Below, piece by piece: positions 11,001 through 19,722 of a stretch of 64,000 nt of DNA. The stretch is from CAVVSQ01 sp963848825. Lineage in GTDB: Bacteria; Planctomycetota; Planctomycetia; Gemmatales; Gemmataceae. The notes under the pieces were generated by a model. It did no database searches and had not been told where the DNA came from. It worked only from the letters and a program-made list of their open reading frames with translations. Both the position numbers and the translations under genes were made by a program. The DNA lies in the NCBI GenBank assembly GCA_963848825.1, contig CAWKFA010000015.1, forward strand, positions 1,860,001-1,924,000, written 5' to 3'. Position 1 is the first letter of the stretch, and each line of letters begins with the position of its first letter.

Positions 11001-11316
11001 CCAGCGGTTCCTGAATCCAGATGGCGGCGATACAGGCGATTGCCAGCGCCAGGTCGGCGCCGATACGGCCATCGATGAGGCTTTGCAGCGCTCCATAAAG
11101 AATACGGGCCCCGCCCAGGACGGCGGCGATGAGAGCGAACCGGTAGGGACCGATGCCGGCCGGCCAGCTAGCCAGCCCCGCCACGCCCACCCAGCCCGCG
11201 AGGCGCGGCGCGAGGTCGATCCCAATGAGGACCCCAAGCAGGGCCGTCATGAGGTAGAGCGCCAGGTTGCTTTCCTGGTGGAAGGCAGAGTCCGTGTGAG
11301 AAATTTCGCGATGCAT
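8026..11316 (-). CDS. Heavy-metal P1B-type ATPase fused to HflK-like SPFH domain
   Basis: One reading unit of about 1,096 aa interrupted by frameshifts near 10886, 8650 and 8380. Residues ~1-700 are a P1B metal pump: N-terminal transmembrane helices, actuator loop with DTSALTGESLP, the metal-site CPC in VVACPCALILATP (about residue 310), the phosphorylated aspartate in AFDKTGTITEG (about 353), the SEHPLA motif of heavy-metal pumps and the hinge VGDGINDAPALA (about 557). No N-terminal CxxC metal-binding domain is seen. After the last pump helices the same frame runs without a stop through another transmembrane helix (residue ~713) into an HflK domain (TDELAVLRRFGQPIG, WYLRWPWPVEDIV, MITGDGNLVDIQATIRYRI) and its coiled-coil tail. 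The junction lies in the longest unbroken frame, so the fusion is not an assembly artefact of the frameshifts. Cu, Ag, Zn or Cd cannot be decided. Confidence 0.9.
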
Positions 11317-11423
11317 GAAGGCAGCGGAAGGATGTGCCCGGCCATGGGCTGGAACGCTGGAGTCAGTTTCCCATGGTATGGTGGTGCGCCAGCCGCGTCA
11401 AGGGAGCCACCGTCAAGGCGGCG

Positions 11424-13940
11424 CTATTGCTGGCCCCGAATTTGTGCCTTGAGAACGTGTTTGAGCCGGTCTTCAATCTTCTTGTGGGCCTTGTCGACTT
11501 CCTTATCCGTCAAGGTGCGGTCGTCTGCCTGGTAGGTAAGAGCATACGCCAGGCTCTTGTGCCCCGTGGTTATGCTCTCGCCGCGGTAAAGATCGAATAG
11601 CCGCACGCCGCGCACGAGTTCGCCGCCGGCCGCGTGAATCTCGCTGCTGATGCGTTCCGCGGTTATTGCTTCGGGCACAACCACGGCAATGTCGCGCAAG
11701 GCGCTGGGAAGCGCGGCACGGGCGTATACGGATGACGCGCCGGCACCAGCGCCTGGAGAGCTTCGACGTCAAAGTCGCCGACCAGTATCGGCCGTGTTCC
11801 TAGACCATAAGCCTCGGCCGTCTTGTAATGCAATTGGCCGAATTCGCCCAGCACCCTGCCGCCCGCGAGCAAGGTCGCGCTCCGGCCGGGGAGGAGATAA
11901 CTGGCCGCCGACGGCTGATATTTCACCTCGGCCAGGTGCAGATCCCCCGCCAGCGCTTCCACGATGCCCTTGAGATCGAAGAAATCGAGCGGCTCCTTGA
12001 CGCCTTTGTCCGTACTCTTGCTATCGCTCCAAAATTCTTCATGACGATGCCCCGTAAGGACGATGGCCAGACGGCGGGGCTCCTGGGGCAGCTTGTCAGC
12101 AGCGTGGGAAAGGTAGACAAAGCCGATCTCGAACAGGCGGACGTCATCGGCATGATGGAGGTTGGCCGCCAAAATTTCCAGAACGCTCGCCAGCACGCTC
12201 TGGCGCATGACGACGCGTTCGCTGGAGATGGGGTTTTTAAGGCGCACGTACTCCCGCGGCTCGATAAGCGGTGCCTCCCGTTCGGGGGTGGTGAGGGCAT
12301 AGGTGATGACTTCTTGCAGGCCCGCGCCCACCAGTAAATCGCGCAGGCGTTCCTCAAAAACGATGGGAACGTTGGTTTGCTGGCGCGGCAGGCGGTCGGC
12401 CAGCAGGGTCGAGGGGAGTCGATCATAACCGTGGATGCGCGCCAGTTCCTCGATGAGGTCGGAGCTGCCGACCTGGATGTCGAGCCGATGCGTCGGTACC
12501 GTCGCCTGCAAGAAGTCGCCGTGGTCCTTGACGTCGAATTCCAGAGTTTGCAGGATCTGGATGGCTTCTGCCTTGGGAAATTCCATGCCCAGCAGCCGAT
12601 TCACTTCACTTAATTTGAGTTCAATCACTTGCGGCGGCACCGGCGCGGGATAGCAATCGATCAGACCCTGGCAAACTTTGCCGCCCGCATAGCGCCCGAT
12701 GAGTTCCGCGGCCCGCTGCAGCGCCGGCGCTACCGTCTCCGGATGGATGCCCTTGCTGAAGCGGCACACTGGCTTCGCTCGGCAGGTTGAATTGCTTCAT
12801 CGTGCGACGAATGCAGACGAAATCAAAGCTGGCGGATTCGAGCAAGATATTGGTCGTTTGGGCCGTGACTTCCGTTTCCGCGCCGCCCATGACTCCCGCC
12901 AGGGCGATTGGCCCCAGCGTGTCGGCGATGATTAAATTGTCGGGGCCAAGTTGACGTTTCTGGCCGTCGAGAGTGATCAGGATTTCGTCGGCCCGCGCCG
13001 CCCGAACGATGATGGTCGGGCAACCCCCGCCGGCCCGTTTGACGAGCACGTCGAAGTCGAAGGCATGCAGCGGTTGGCCCCACTCGAGCATGACGAAATT
13101 GGTGACGTCCACAACATTATTGATGGGCCGCATGCCCGCATAGTTAAGCCGGCGCTGCATCCAGGCGGGTGACGGCGCGATGGCCACACCCAGGCACAAG
13201 GAAGCGGCATAGCGCGGCGATAACTTCGGATTGTCGATCTTCACCTGAACCTTGCCGGCGATAGCGACATCGCTCGGAGGCGGCATGGAGGTGGGCAGCT
13301 TTAAGGTTTGCCCGGTAAGCGCCGCCACCTCGCGGGCCACGCCGACCATCGACAGGCAGCGTGCCATATTGGGCAGGACGTCAATCTCCAACACGATGTC
13401 GCCCATGAAGTCGGCCAGCGGCATTCCCACCGGGGCACTTTCCTCAAGAAGGATAATGCCTTCATGCTCCTCGGAGATGCCCAGTTCGCGGTAGGAACAC
13501 ACCATCGCGTCCGACGGCACGCCGCGCACCTTTGCGGGCTTAAGCTCCTTGAGGACTTTTTCTTCGGAGTGGCCGTCGAAAAGGACGGACCCCGCGAGCG
13601 CCAGCACGACCTTTTGGCCCTGCTCGCCCGGCTTGATGTTCGGTGCGCCGGTGACCAGCTGTTTGACCTTGCCTTCGCCCCATGTCACGGTCGGCAGCGT
13701 GAGCCGGTCCGCGTTGGGGTGCTGCTCGACGCTCATGACCTCGGCGATGACGATCTTGTCGCTTGTCCCAGACTGGCCCGCGCAGCTCGGGCTTCGACGC
13801 GCACCCCCTCCGGAATCGGCAGGCCGATCACGCGCACGCTGGCCACTTCAAGCCCGGCCAGGGTCAGACGCTCGATGAGCTGCGCCGGCAGGCAGGGTGA
13901 GATCGACGTAATCGCGAAGCCAGTTTAAGGGGATTTTCAT
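11424..13940 (-). CDS. pheT: Phenylalanyl-tRNA synthetase beta subunit (several frameshifts)
   Basis: Beta subunit of the (alpha-beta)2 enzyme that charges tRNA-Phe. It begins MKIPLNWLRDYVDL at 13940. The EMAP-like tRNA-binding domain (EQHPNADRL, VTGAPNI), the B3/B4 editing region, the B5 domain (VNRLLGMEFPKAEAIQIL), the catalytic-core-like domain and the C-terminal FDX-ACB anticodon-binding domain (VFDLYRGE-type LFDLYRGESI) all appear in order. Frames change near 13885, 13770, 12770 and 11710, but the total of about 838 aa is right for the family. It follows pheS by 30 bases. Confidence 0.95.
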
Positions 13941-13970
13941 GGGGATTGTGTCGAGCGGCCTGCTGGCCTG

Positions 13971-14993
13971 TCAAAACTGTTGCAAAAACCGTAAATCGTT
14001 CGCCCAAAACTGGCGAATGTCGTCGATGGCGTGTTTCAGCATGGTGATACGTTGCGGCCCCATGCCAAAGGCGAAGCCACTGAAACGATCCGGATCGTAG
14101 CCGCCGTTGCGGAGCACCACGGGATGGACCATGCCCGCGCCCATGATTTCAAGCCAGCCGGTCCCCTTGGTCAGCCGATCGGCGTTGGGGTCTTCCTTGG
14201 GCCAGTCGATATCAACTTCGATGGACGGCTCGGTAAACGGAAAATAGCTAGACCGCAAGCGCACTTGCCGTTCCTGCCCGAACAGTCGCCGGGCGAAAGC
14301 CGTGATGGTCCCCTTCAGGTCGGCCATGGTGATGCCGGTGCCGATCGCCAGGCCTTCCACCTGCTGAAACTGAATCTCGCTGCGGGTGGTGATGGCCTCA
14401 TAGCGGTAGCACATGCCGGGCAGGATCACGCGAATCGGCTCGGGACAAAGCTCACGCATGATATGGATTTGTCCGGGCGACGTGTGCGTGCGCAGGATCA
14501 CTCCGGGCGTCGTGGTGTGAAAAGTGTCCCACATGTCGCGTGCCGGGTGGTGCGGCGGCATGTTGAGGAGTTCGAAGTTGTTGAGATCGTCCTCGACCTC
14601 GCGACTGCGATAGATCTGGAAGCCAAGGTCGGCGAAGATGCCCTGGATTTCGCGCATGATGCGCGTGGCGACGTGTAGACGTCCCCGGGCAAGCGGCCGG
14701 CCAGGCAGGGTGACGTCGAGAGCGTCCGCTGCCAGGCTCCGCGCCAGGGCCAGCTCTTTATCCTTGGCAACGGCCGCGTCATATAACTCGGTCAGGGTCT
14801 GTTTAACGCGATTTGCTTCTTGCCCGAAAGCTCGGCGGTCCGCCGGTGGCACGTCGACAATTTTCTTGAGGGCCGCGGAAACGGCGCCTTCCTTGCCGAA
14901 ATACTTGGTGTTCCAGGCTCGCAAGGAAGGTTCACTATCACAGGCGGCCAACTCGGCGCAAGCGCGCTCTTCTAAATTGGCTAGGTCCGACAT
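13971..14993 (-). CDS. pheS: Phenylalanyl-tRNA synthetase alpha subunit
   Basis: Catalytic alpha subunit, about 340 aa, intact frame. Class II motifs are visible: MWDTFHTTTPGVILRTHTS (motif 2 region entry), CYRYEAITTRSEIQFQQVEG, and the C-terminal motif 3 GFAFGMGPQRITMLK. The N-terminal arm is the usual tRNA-contacting coiled coil. The start at 14993 (MSDLANLEERA) matches the family; the frame stays open upstream to 15062 but that extension has no family similarity. The gene order rplT-pheS-pheT is common in bacteria. Confidence 0.96.
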   Translation of the reverse strand: MSDLANLEERACAELAACDSEPSLRAWNTKYFGKEGAVSAALKKIVDVPPADRRAFGQEANRVKQTLTELYDAAVAKDKELALARSLAADALDVTLPGRPLARGRLHVATRIMREIQGIFADLGFQIYRSREVEDDLNNFELLNMPPHHPARDMWDTFHTTTPGVILRTHTSPGQIHIMRELCPEPIRVILPGMCYRYEAITTRSEIQFQQVEGLAIGTGITMADLKGTITAFARRLFGQERQVRLRSSYFPFTEPSIEVDIDWPKEDPNADRLTKGTGWLEIMGAGMVHPVVLRNGGYDPDRFSGFAFGMGPQRITMLKHAIDDIRQFWANDLRFLQQF

Positions 14994-15110
14994 TTGTAGC
15001 GTGGGCTTTGGCCCCACGCACCCCTCGATACCGGCGCGGACGAAAGCCCGCGCACCACGCAAAACAGCGTCTCCTCGTCGCGCGAACTAAGGCCCGCGCG
15101 ACGTCAGCCG

Positions 15111-15464
15111 CTAGACGCTTTTCTTGGCCAGTTCGGCGATCTGGTCGAACGTGGCCGGGTCGAAGACCGCGATATCCGCCAGCATCTTGCGGTCGAGCTC
15201 AACGTTGGCCAGTTGCAAGCCATGAATGAGCTCGCTGTAACGCATGCCACGCATGCGGCACGCGGCATTGATGCGCGCGATCCACAGGCGGCGGAACTCG
15301 CGTTTTTTCACGCGGCGGTCGCGGAAGGCATAGCGCCGCCCGCGAATGAGCGTTACCAGCGATTGGCGATAAAGGTTATGCCGGCTGGCGCGAAAACCCT
15401 TGCACAATTTGAGGTGCCGTTTCCGGCCTTGCGTGACGGTCTTACCACTGCGGGCCCGAACCAT
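15111..15464 (-). CDS. rplT: 50S ribosomal protein L20
   Basis: A 117-residue protein matching L20 along its whole length: MVRARSGKTVTQGRKRHLKL at the start, then AFRDRRVKKREFRRLWIARI and SELIHGLQLANVELDRKMLADIA. L20 binds 23S rRNA early in large-subunit assembly and in many bacteria represses its own operon. A GGAGTGAGAC ribosome site precedes the ATG. The gene lies 60 bases after rpmI. Confidence 0.98.
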   Translation of the reverse strand: MVRARSGKTVTQGRKRHLKLCKGFRASRHNLYRQSLVTLIRGRRYAFRDRRVKKREFRRLWIARINAACRMRGMRYSELIHGLQLANVELDRKMLADIAVFDPATFDQIAELAKKSV

Positions 15465-15524
15465 GTCTCACTCCTACCTTCTGGAGCCGTGCCGGCTAGC
15501 TGCCGGCCCAGCGCTCCCAGTACT

Positions 15525-15721
15525 TTAATTGTCCCCGATATGCGCGACGTATTTCTTCGGCAGCTTCCCGGTCTGGACCAGTTTGCGCGCAGCTGGCGCT
15601 TGCGCTTGCCGGTCTTGGGGCTGTTCAAGTGTTTCTTGCCGGCCTGGCTGCGTTTCAACTTACCCGTGGCCGTCACGCGAAATCGTTTCCGCGAGGCCTT
15701 ATGTGTTTTTTGCTTTGGCAT
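15525..15721 (-). CDS. rpmI: 50S ribosomal protein L35 (one frameshift)
   Basis: The protein starts MPKQKTHKASRKRFRVTATG, continues KLKRSQAGKKHLNSPKTGKRKR and ends, one frame over, with KLVQTGKLPKKYVAHIGDN. Supplying one base near 15580 gives 65 aa, the exact usual length. It heads the rpmI-rplT-pheS-pheT run. The common upstream partner infC is not present; an inverted-repeat intergenic region lies there instead. Confidence 0.95.
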
Positions 15722-16167
15722 TGGATCCAATCCCCTGCGGTAAGAACGGCACTTAATCGAGCCGGCGTCCCGCGGCTTGTCGTTAAAGAATACTTCTCCC
15801 GTCCAAGCACAGCGGTTCGTGCTCAAAAGGGAGAAGTGCATTGTAGGAAAATATTACTTGGGGGCTAGCATGGTAGACAGCCGTTTGCCTTCCAGGCGCG
15901 CCATCATGACATATCCCCACGATAATCGTCAACACGGAAGTTGCCGGATATTTGCGGACAAAGCCCTCGGGATGACGTCAATCTGCCGCGCGGCTTCCGC
16001 CGGAGACCTGTAGGGTGGCGTCGAGCGTACTCGCGCTGACCCACCGAAATCCACCGACGTCACGGCCCTCGCGTGTTCGCATCGACCCATCCCGCAATTC
16101 AATTAGCGGTGGGTCAGCGCGAGTACGCTCGACGCCACCCTACATGGGAACGTATTTTATTTGGCGG
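15722..16167. other. Intergenic region upstream of rpmI with inverted-repeat element
   Basis: No gene is supported in these ~445 bases. The first 150 bases form the likely leader of the ribosomal-protein operon. The rest holds the 37-bp inverted repeat described separately. No infC remnant could be recognised. Confidence 0.6.
16009..16144. repeat. 37-bp inverted repeat, copy 1 of a dispersed element
   Basis: The arm at 16009-16045 is the exact reverse complement of 16108-16144 (outer end TGTAGGGTGGCG, inner part GCGCTGACCCACC), with about 62 bases between. The same sequence returns at 50421-50456 (36 of 37 bases) and in degenerate form at 36291-36327, so this is a dispersed family. No coding sequence is inside. 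It looks like a non-autonomous palindromic element. Confidence 0.85.
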
Positions 16168-16923
16168 TCATGCGGAGGCGCCGTCGAGGCGGATCACGTT
16201 GCCATTGAGCATGGTGTTTTCGAGAATATGGCGCGTCAGGGCGGCGAATTCTTCGGGTTTGCCCAGGCGCGGAGGGAAGGGGACCTGTTGACCTAGCGAT
16301 AGACGGGCAGGTTCCGGCAACGACGCCAGCAGCGGCGTATCAAAAATGCCTGGTGCGATCCCCATCACGCGAATGCCCTGACGTGCCAGCTCACGCGCCA
16401 GCGGCAACGTCATGCTCACGATACCCCCCTTGGATGCCGCGTAGGCTGCCTGGCCGATTTGTCCGTCGAAGGCGGCCACGGACGCGGTATTGATGATCAC
16501 GCCGCGCTCGCCATCGGGCCCGGGTTTGTTTTGCGCCATCGCTTCGGCAGCCAGCCGCAGCACGTTGAAAGTGCCGACCAGGTTGATTTTGATTACTCGA
16601 GTAAAGTGGTCCAGCGCATGCGGCCCGGTCTTGCCGAGGACCCGTTCGGCCAGCACGACGCCGGCACACTGAATGGCTCCGTGCAAAGCGCCAAAGGTTT
16701 GCAGGGCCAGCGCCACGGCCGCCTTGACGCGTATCTCGTCGGTGACTTCGGTATGCGCGAAGCGCGCGCAACCTCCCAGCTCCGCCGCCAGCTTCTCGCC
16801 GGCCACGTCATTGACATCGGCAATGATGACATTGCCGCCGGCCCCGGCCAGCATGCGCACGCAAGCCGCGCCTAGCCCGGAGGCACCGCCGCTGACGAGA
16901 AACGCATGTCCGGAAATTTGCAT
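16168..16923 (-). CDS. Short-chain dehydrogenase/reductase, type-2 3-hydroxyacyl-CoA dehydrogenase-like
   Basis: NAD(P)-dependent oxidoreductase of 251 aa with a complete Rossmann fold: cofactor motif SGGASGLG at residues 11-18, ADVND acidic turn favouring NAD, the NTAS serine, and the catalytic AYAASKGG. The C-terminal pattern VMGIAPGIFDTPLL and LNGNVIRLDGA resembles HSD10-type 3-hydroxyacyl-CoA dehydrogenases of fatty-acid or isoleucine breakdown. It is last in a minus-strand run behind the ABC transporter and TPR genes. The substrate is inferred only from resemblance. Confidence 0.85.
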   Translation of the reverse strand: MQISGHAFLVSGGASGLGAACVRMLAGAGGNVIIADVNDVAGEKLAAELGGCARFAHTEVTDEIRVKAAVALALQTFGALHGAIQCAGVVLAERVLGKTGPHALDHFTRVIKINLVGTFNVLRLAAEAMAQNKPGPDGERGVIINTASVAAFDGQIGQAAYAASKGGIVSMTLPLARELARQGIRVMGIAPGIFDTPLLASLPEPARLSLGQQVPFPPRLGKPEEFAALTRHILENTMLNGNVIRLDGASA

Positions 16924-16954
16924 GAATTACACCGCAGGCCTTCGCTAAACGGAT

Positions 16955-17104
16955 TTAACGGTCGATCAAAATAAACACACCGGCGGCGATGGCCAGGCCG
17001 CCCGTAATGTAATGGACGCCGTTGATGGGAACAAAGGCGGCGATGCCCACGACAAGAAGAAAAATGGCCAATAGGAGGGTACCGATTTTCGCGGGAAACT
17101 TCAT
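16955..17104 (-). CDS. Small two-helix membrane protein (49 aa)
   Basis: The ATG at 17104 opens a 49-residue frame, MKFPAKIGTLLLAIFLLVVG followed by a short PINGVHY turn and a second hydrophobic helix ending FILIDR. Two transmembrane segments with a short loop are predicted. It lies 52 bases after the TPR gene and 32 bases before the SDR on the same strand, consistent with an operon member. No function is recognised. The clean hydrophobic pattern and position support it being real. Confidence 0.6.
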   Translation of the reverse strand: MKFPAKIGTLLLAIFLLVVGIAAFVPINGVHYITGGLAIAAGVFILIDR

Positions 17105-17156
17105 TGAACGCACTCCAACGCGGGGTTTGGCCGCCAGGTCTCAGGTTGACACAGGG

Positions 17157-19633
17157 TTATCCTACGGGATTGCCGCTGCGGCGCACGCGCTCGATCGCTT
17201 CGCGCGCTTCATAAAAGAGAGGGTGCTGCTCGAATGCAGTGACATGTTCGTAACATTTGGCGGCGCGCGGAAAATCGCCCAGGTTCTCATACGCCCGCCC
17301 CAATTTGTACATCGTGTCGGCGCCGGAGCGTTGACTGTTGCGATAAACCTGGAAACACAACACCGCTTGATCGGCCTTTTCCTCCAGGTAAATGTCCCCA
17401 AGGATGCGATGGGCGAGAAGCCAGGCTTCTTCCTCGTCTTCATCCTTGAATTTTTCCGGCTTATTCTGGCGGATCTCTTCCAGGAGCGTCACCGCGTCGT
17501 TGATTTCTCCCTTGAGTCGGCAAATGCGTGCCTTGAGGATCTTGGGCTCGATCCTGTTCGGTTCGGCGGTGAGAGCCAGTTCGGCAAGATGGCTGCCCCA
17601 ATCGAGTAAATCGAGATCGCCATTATATTTATCGAGCACCCAGCGTGCCTTGGCTATGCAGTAATCCACGTCGAACCATTTGCGGACCTGCTCGAGCCGG
17701 CCTTGCAAATCGTCCGGCGCAATCGAGTAATAATAGCGGTCCTTGCGTTGCTTTAAATCCATGTCTTCCGGGTTGTACGTGAGCGCGTGCTCCGTGCAGT
17801 TGAGGGCCAACCAAATATTGTTCTGTTTTTCCCGCTCGTCCGTGCAGGCTTCGGCCTTGCGCTGAAACAATTCCGCCAGAACGCGATAGGTCTCCAGCCC
17901 GGCGCGCTCGTACTGGGAGTAAAACTTGAACGCTTCCAGCGCGCCATCGTTTTCGCCCGCCTTCATTTGATGTTCGCCCAATGTCTTGACGGCCGCGAAC
18001 AGGGCCGTGCGGTCCTCCTCCGCGAGATTCGCGACGCCAACCTTGCTCCCCAGGCGCATGGCATGGCGGTAATTCTGCCATAGCCCTTCCTGGTCGCCGT
18101 GCGTTTCGTGGGCCTTCGCGAGGCGCAGATAGACAGCAGGCGCAGCGCCCCCATGCCGCGCGCGGCCAGGCGCATAAACTCGCTGCCCCGCTGCCAGCGT
18201 TCCTTGTCCTCCAGTAGAGCCAGACCGAGTTGCTGGGCATAGGCATGATCAAAATCAAGCACCGACTGGTCGGGCAGCGCGGACGTGGCGTATTCCTCCT
18301 CCGTCATGGCGGCATAAAGCACCCGCTTGAGCTCCCAGCCGGCGGCATCATCGGGCTTGAGGGCCAGGCGGCGTTCCACGGCCGCGATGGCGTCCATGCG
18401 CCGGCCTGGCCGCGTCAGGAGTGGTGCCCCCACGCGCCGGGTCATCTCCGGGTGCAAGGCGAGCGCGAGCTGCCAGGCTTGAAACAGCGTCTCGCGGCGC
18501 TGGGGGGAGTCCGCGGCCGATTCGCTTAATACGCTCTCAAGTTCCAGGGCGGCGCGCTCCAGATCATGTTCGTGCAGACTGGCCACGGCACGCCAGTAGG
18601 CACAGCGCGGTTCGAGCGCGGGCTTTTGGCCGGCCACCAACTCCAGAAGGTGCTTCGCTTCCTGAATCTGCGCCGGTGTGGGTTTTTCGAGCAACAGCAG
18701 CCAGGCGACGCGCTCCAGGCACAAATCGTAATTGACAAGCGCAAGCGTCTCGGGTTCCTTGCTGAGTTTGCCGATGTCCATGTCGCGGTGCAGGTCCCAG
18801 AGTTGGGCCCGCGCCATCGGATTGTTCGGGTCGAGTTGCAAGGCGCGGTTCAGCGACAAAAGGGCCGGGCGATATTGCCCAACCCTGGCATAACTAAGGC
18901 CGCGCAGCGTGTGCTTGAAGACGCGCAGGCCAGGAAGAATGCGCCGCGTGTAAAGAAAATAAAGGATCAGCGGCAGCACGAGGCCGAGCAGGCCGAACTG
19001 CGACGTGCCCAGGCGCTCGTTGAGAAAGGACAGGGCCACGCCGAGGGCAGCGCAAATCGCCGCGATCTCGACCTCCGATTCCTCGACGAGGCTGGCGAAG
19101 GTGAGTAAGTAGAAGCCGGGGATTCCCAGCAGCAACAGCACCGGAATCATCTTTAGCTGGTCCGGGGCCAGGAGATTCGGATAGCGCAGCTGAATAACGA
19201 CGGCTGCCGCGACCAGGCCGGCGGCGAGGCCCAGGCCAAGCCACAGGCGGGTCTGCTTTTGCCGGACCGTGCGCAGGAAATAGAGGGCGACGCCCAGCAC
19301 CGCCCCGCCCCCCACCGCGTACAGGTCCAGGTCATTGGCCCGGTCTTTGAAGGTGACGAACGCTCCCAGGGCCAGGCCGGCGATGAGGCCGGTATAAACC
19401 ATGGCCGGGTTTTCCAGCAGCAAGAACAGGAGGAAAGCGAAGGGCCGTCCGCGCGGGCGATAGCCTTCCCGCCACTTTCGCAACCCCGCCGCCGCCAGGC
19501 TGAGCAGCAAACCGCCCAGGGTAAAACCACCTACAGCCGCCAGTTCTGTGGCGCTCGGCCCATGTAAGGCGACCAGCACCAGCAAGCCGAGATAGATCCC
19601 TTTGAGCACGAACTCAGTTTGGTCCCAACGCAT
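17157..19633 (-). CDS. Polytopic membrane protein with C-terminal TPR repeats (one frameshift)
   Basis: About 825 aa once a shift near 18140 is repaired. The N-terminal ~270 residues contain roughly eight hydrophobic helices (for example GIYLGLLVLVALHG and LAGLVAAAVVIQL-like segments). The remainder is soluble and made of TPR-like helices, including YARVGQYRPALLSLNRALQL, EINDAVTLLEEI and YENLGDFPRAAKCYEHV. Such an architecture suggests a membrane scaffold for protein partners. The start at 19633 (MRWDQTEFVLKG) has GGGG just upstream; the open frame to 19726 lacks a better site. Function unknown. Confidence 0.75.
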
Positions 19634-19722
19634 GACGGCCCCATCGGTTTCGTAAATTGGATCGACAGCCGTATTATACGGCACCCGCCCGGTGCTTGTC
19701 TGGTATAGGCGCGACGTGAATA

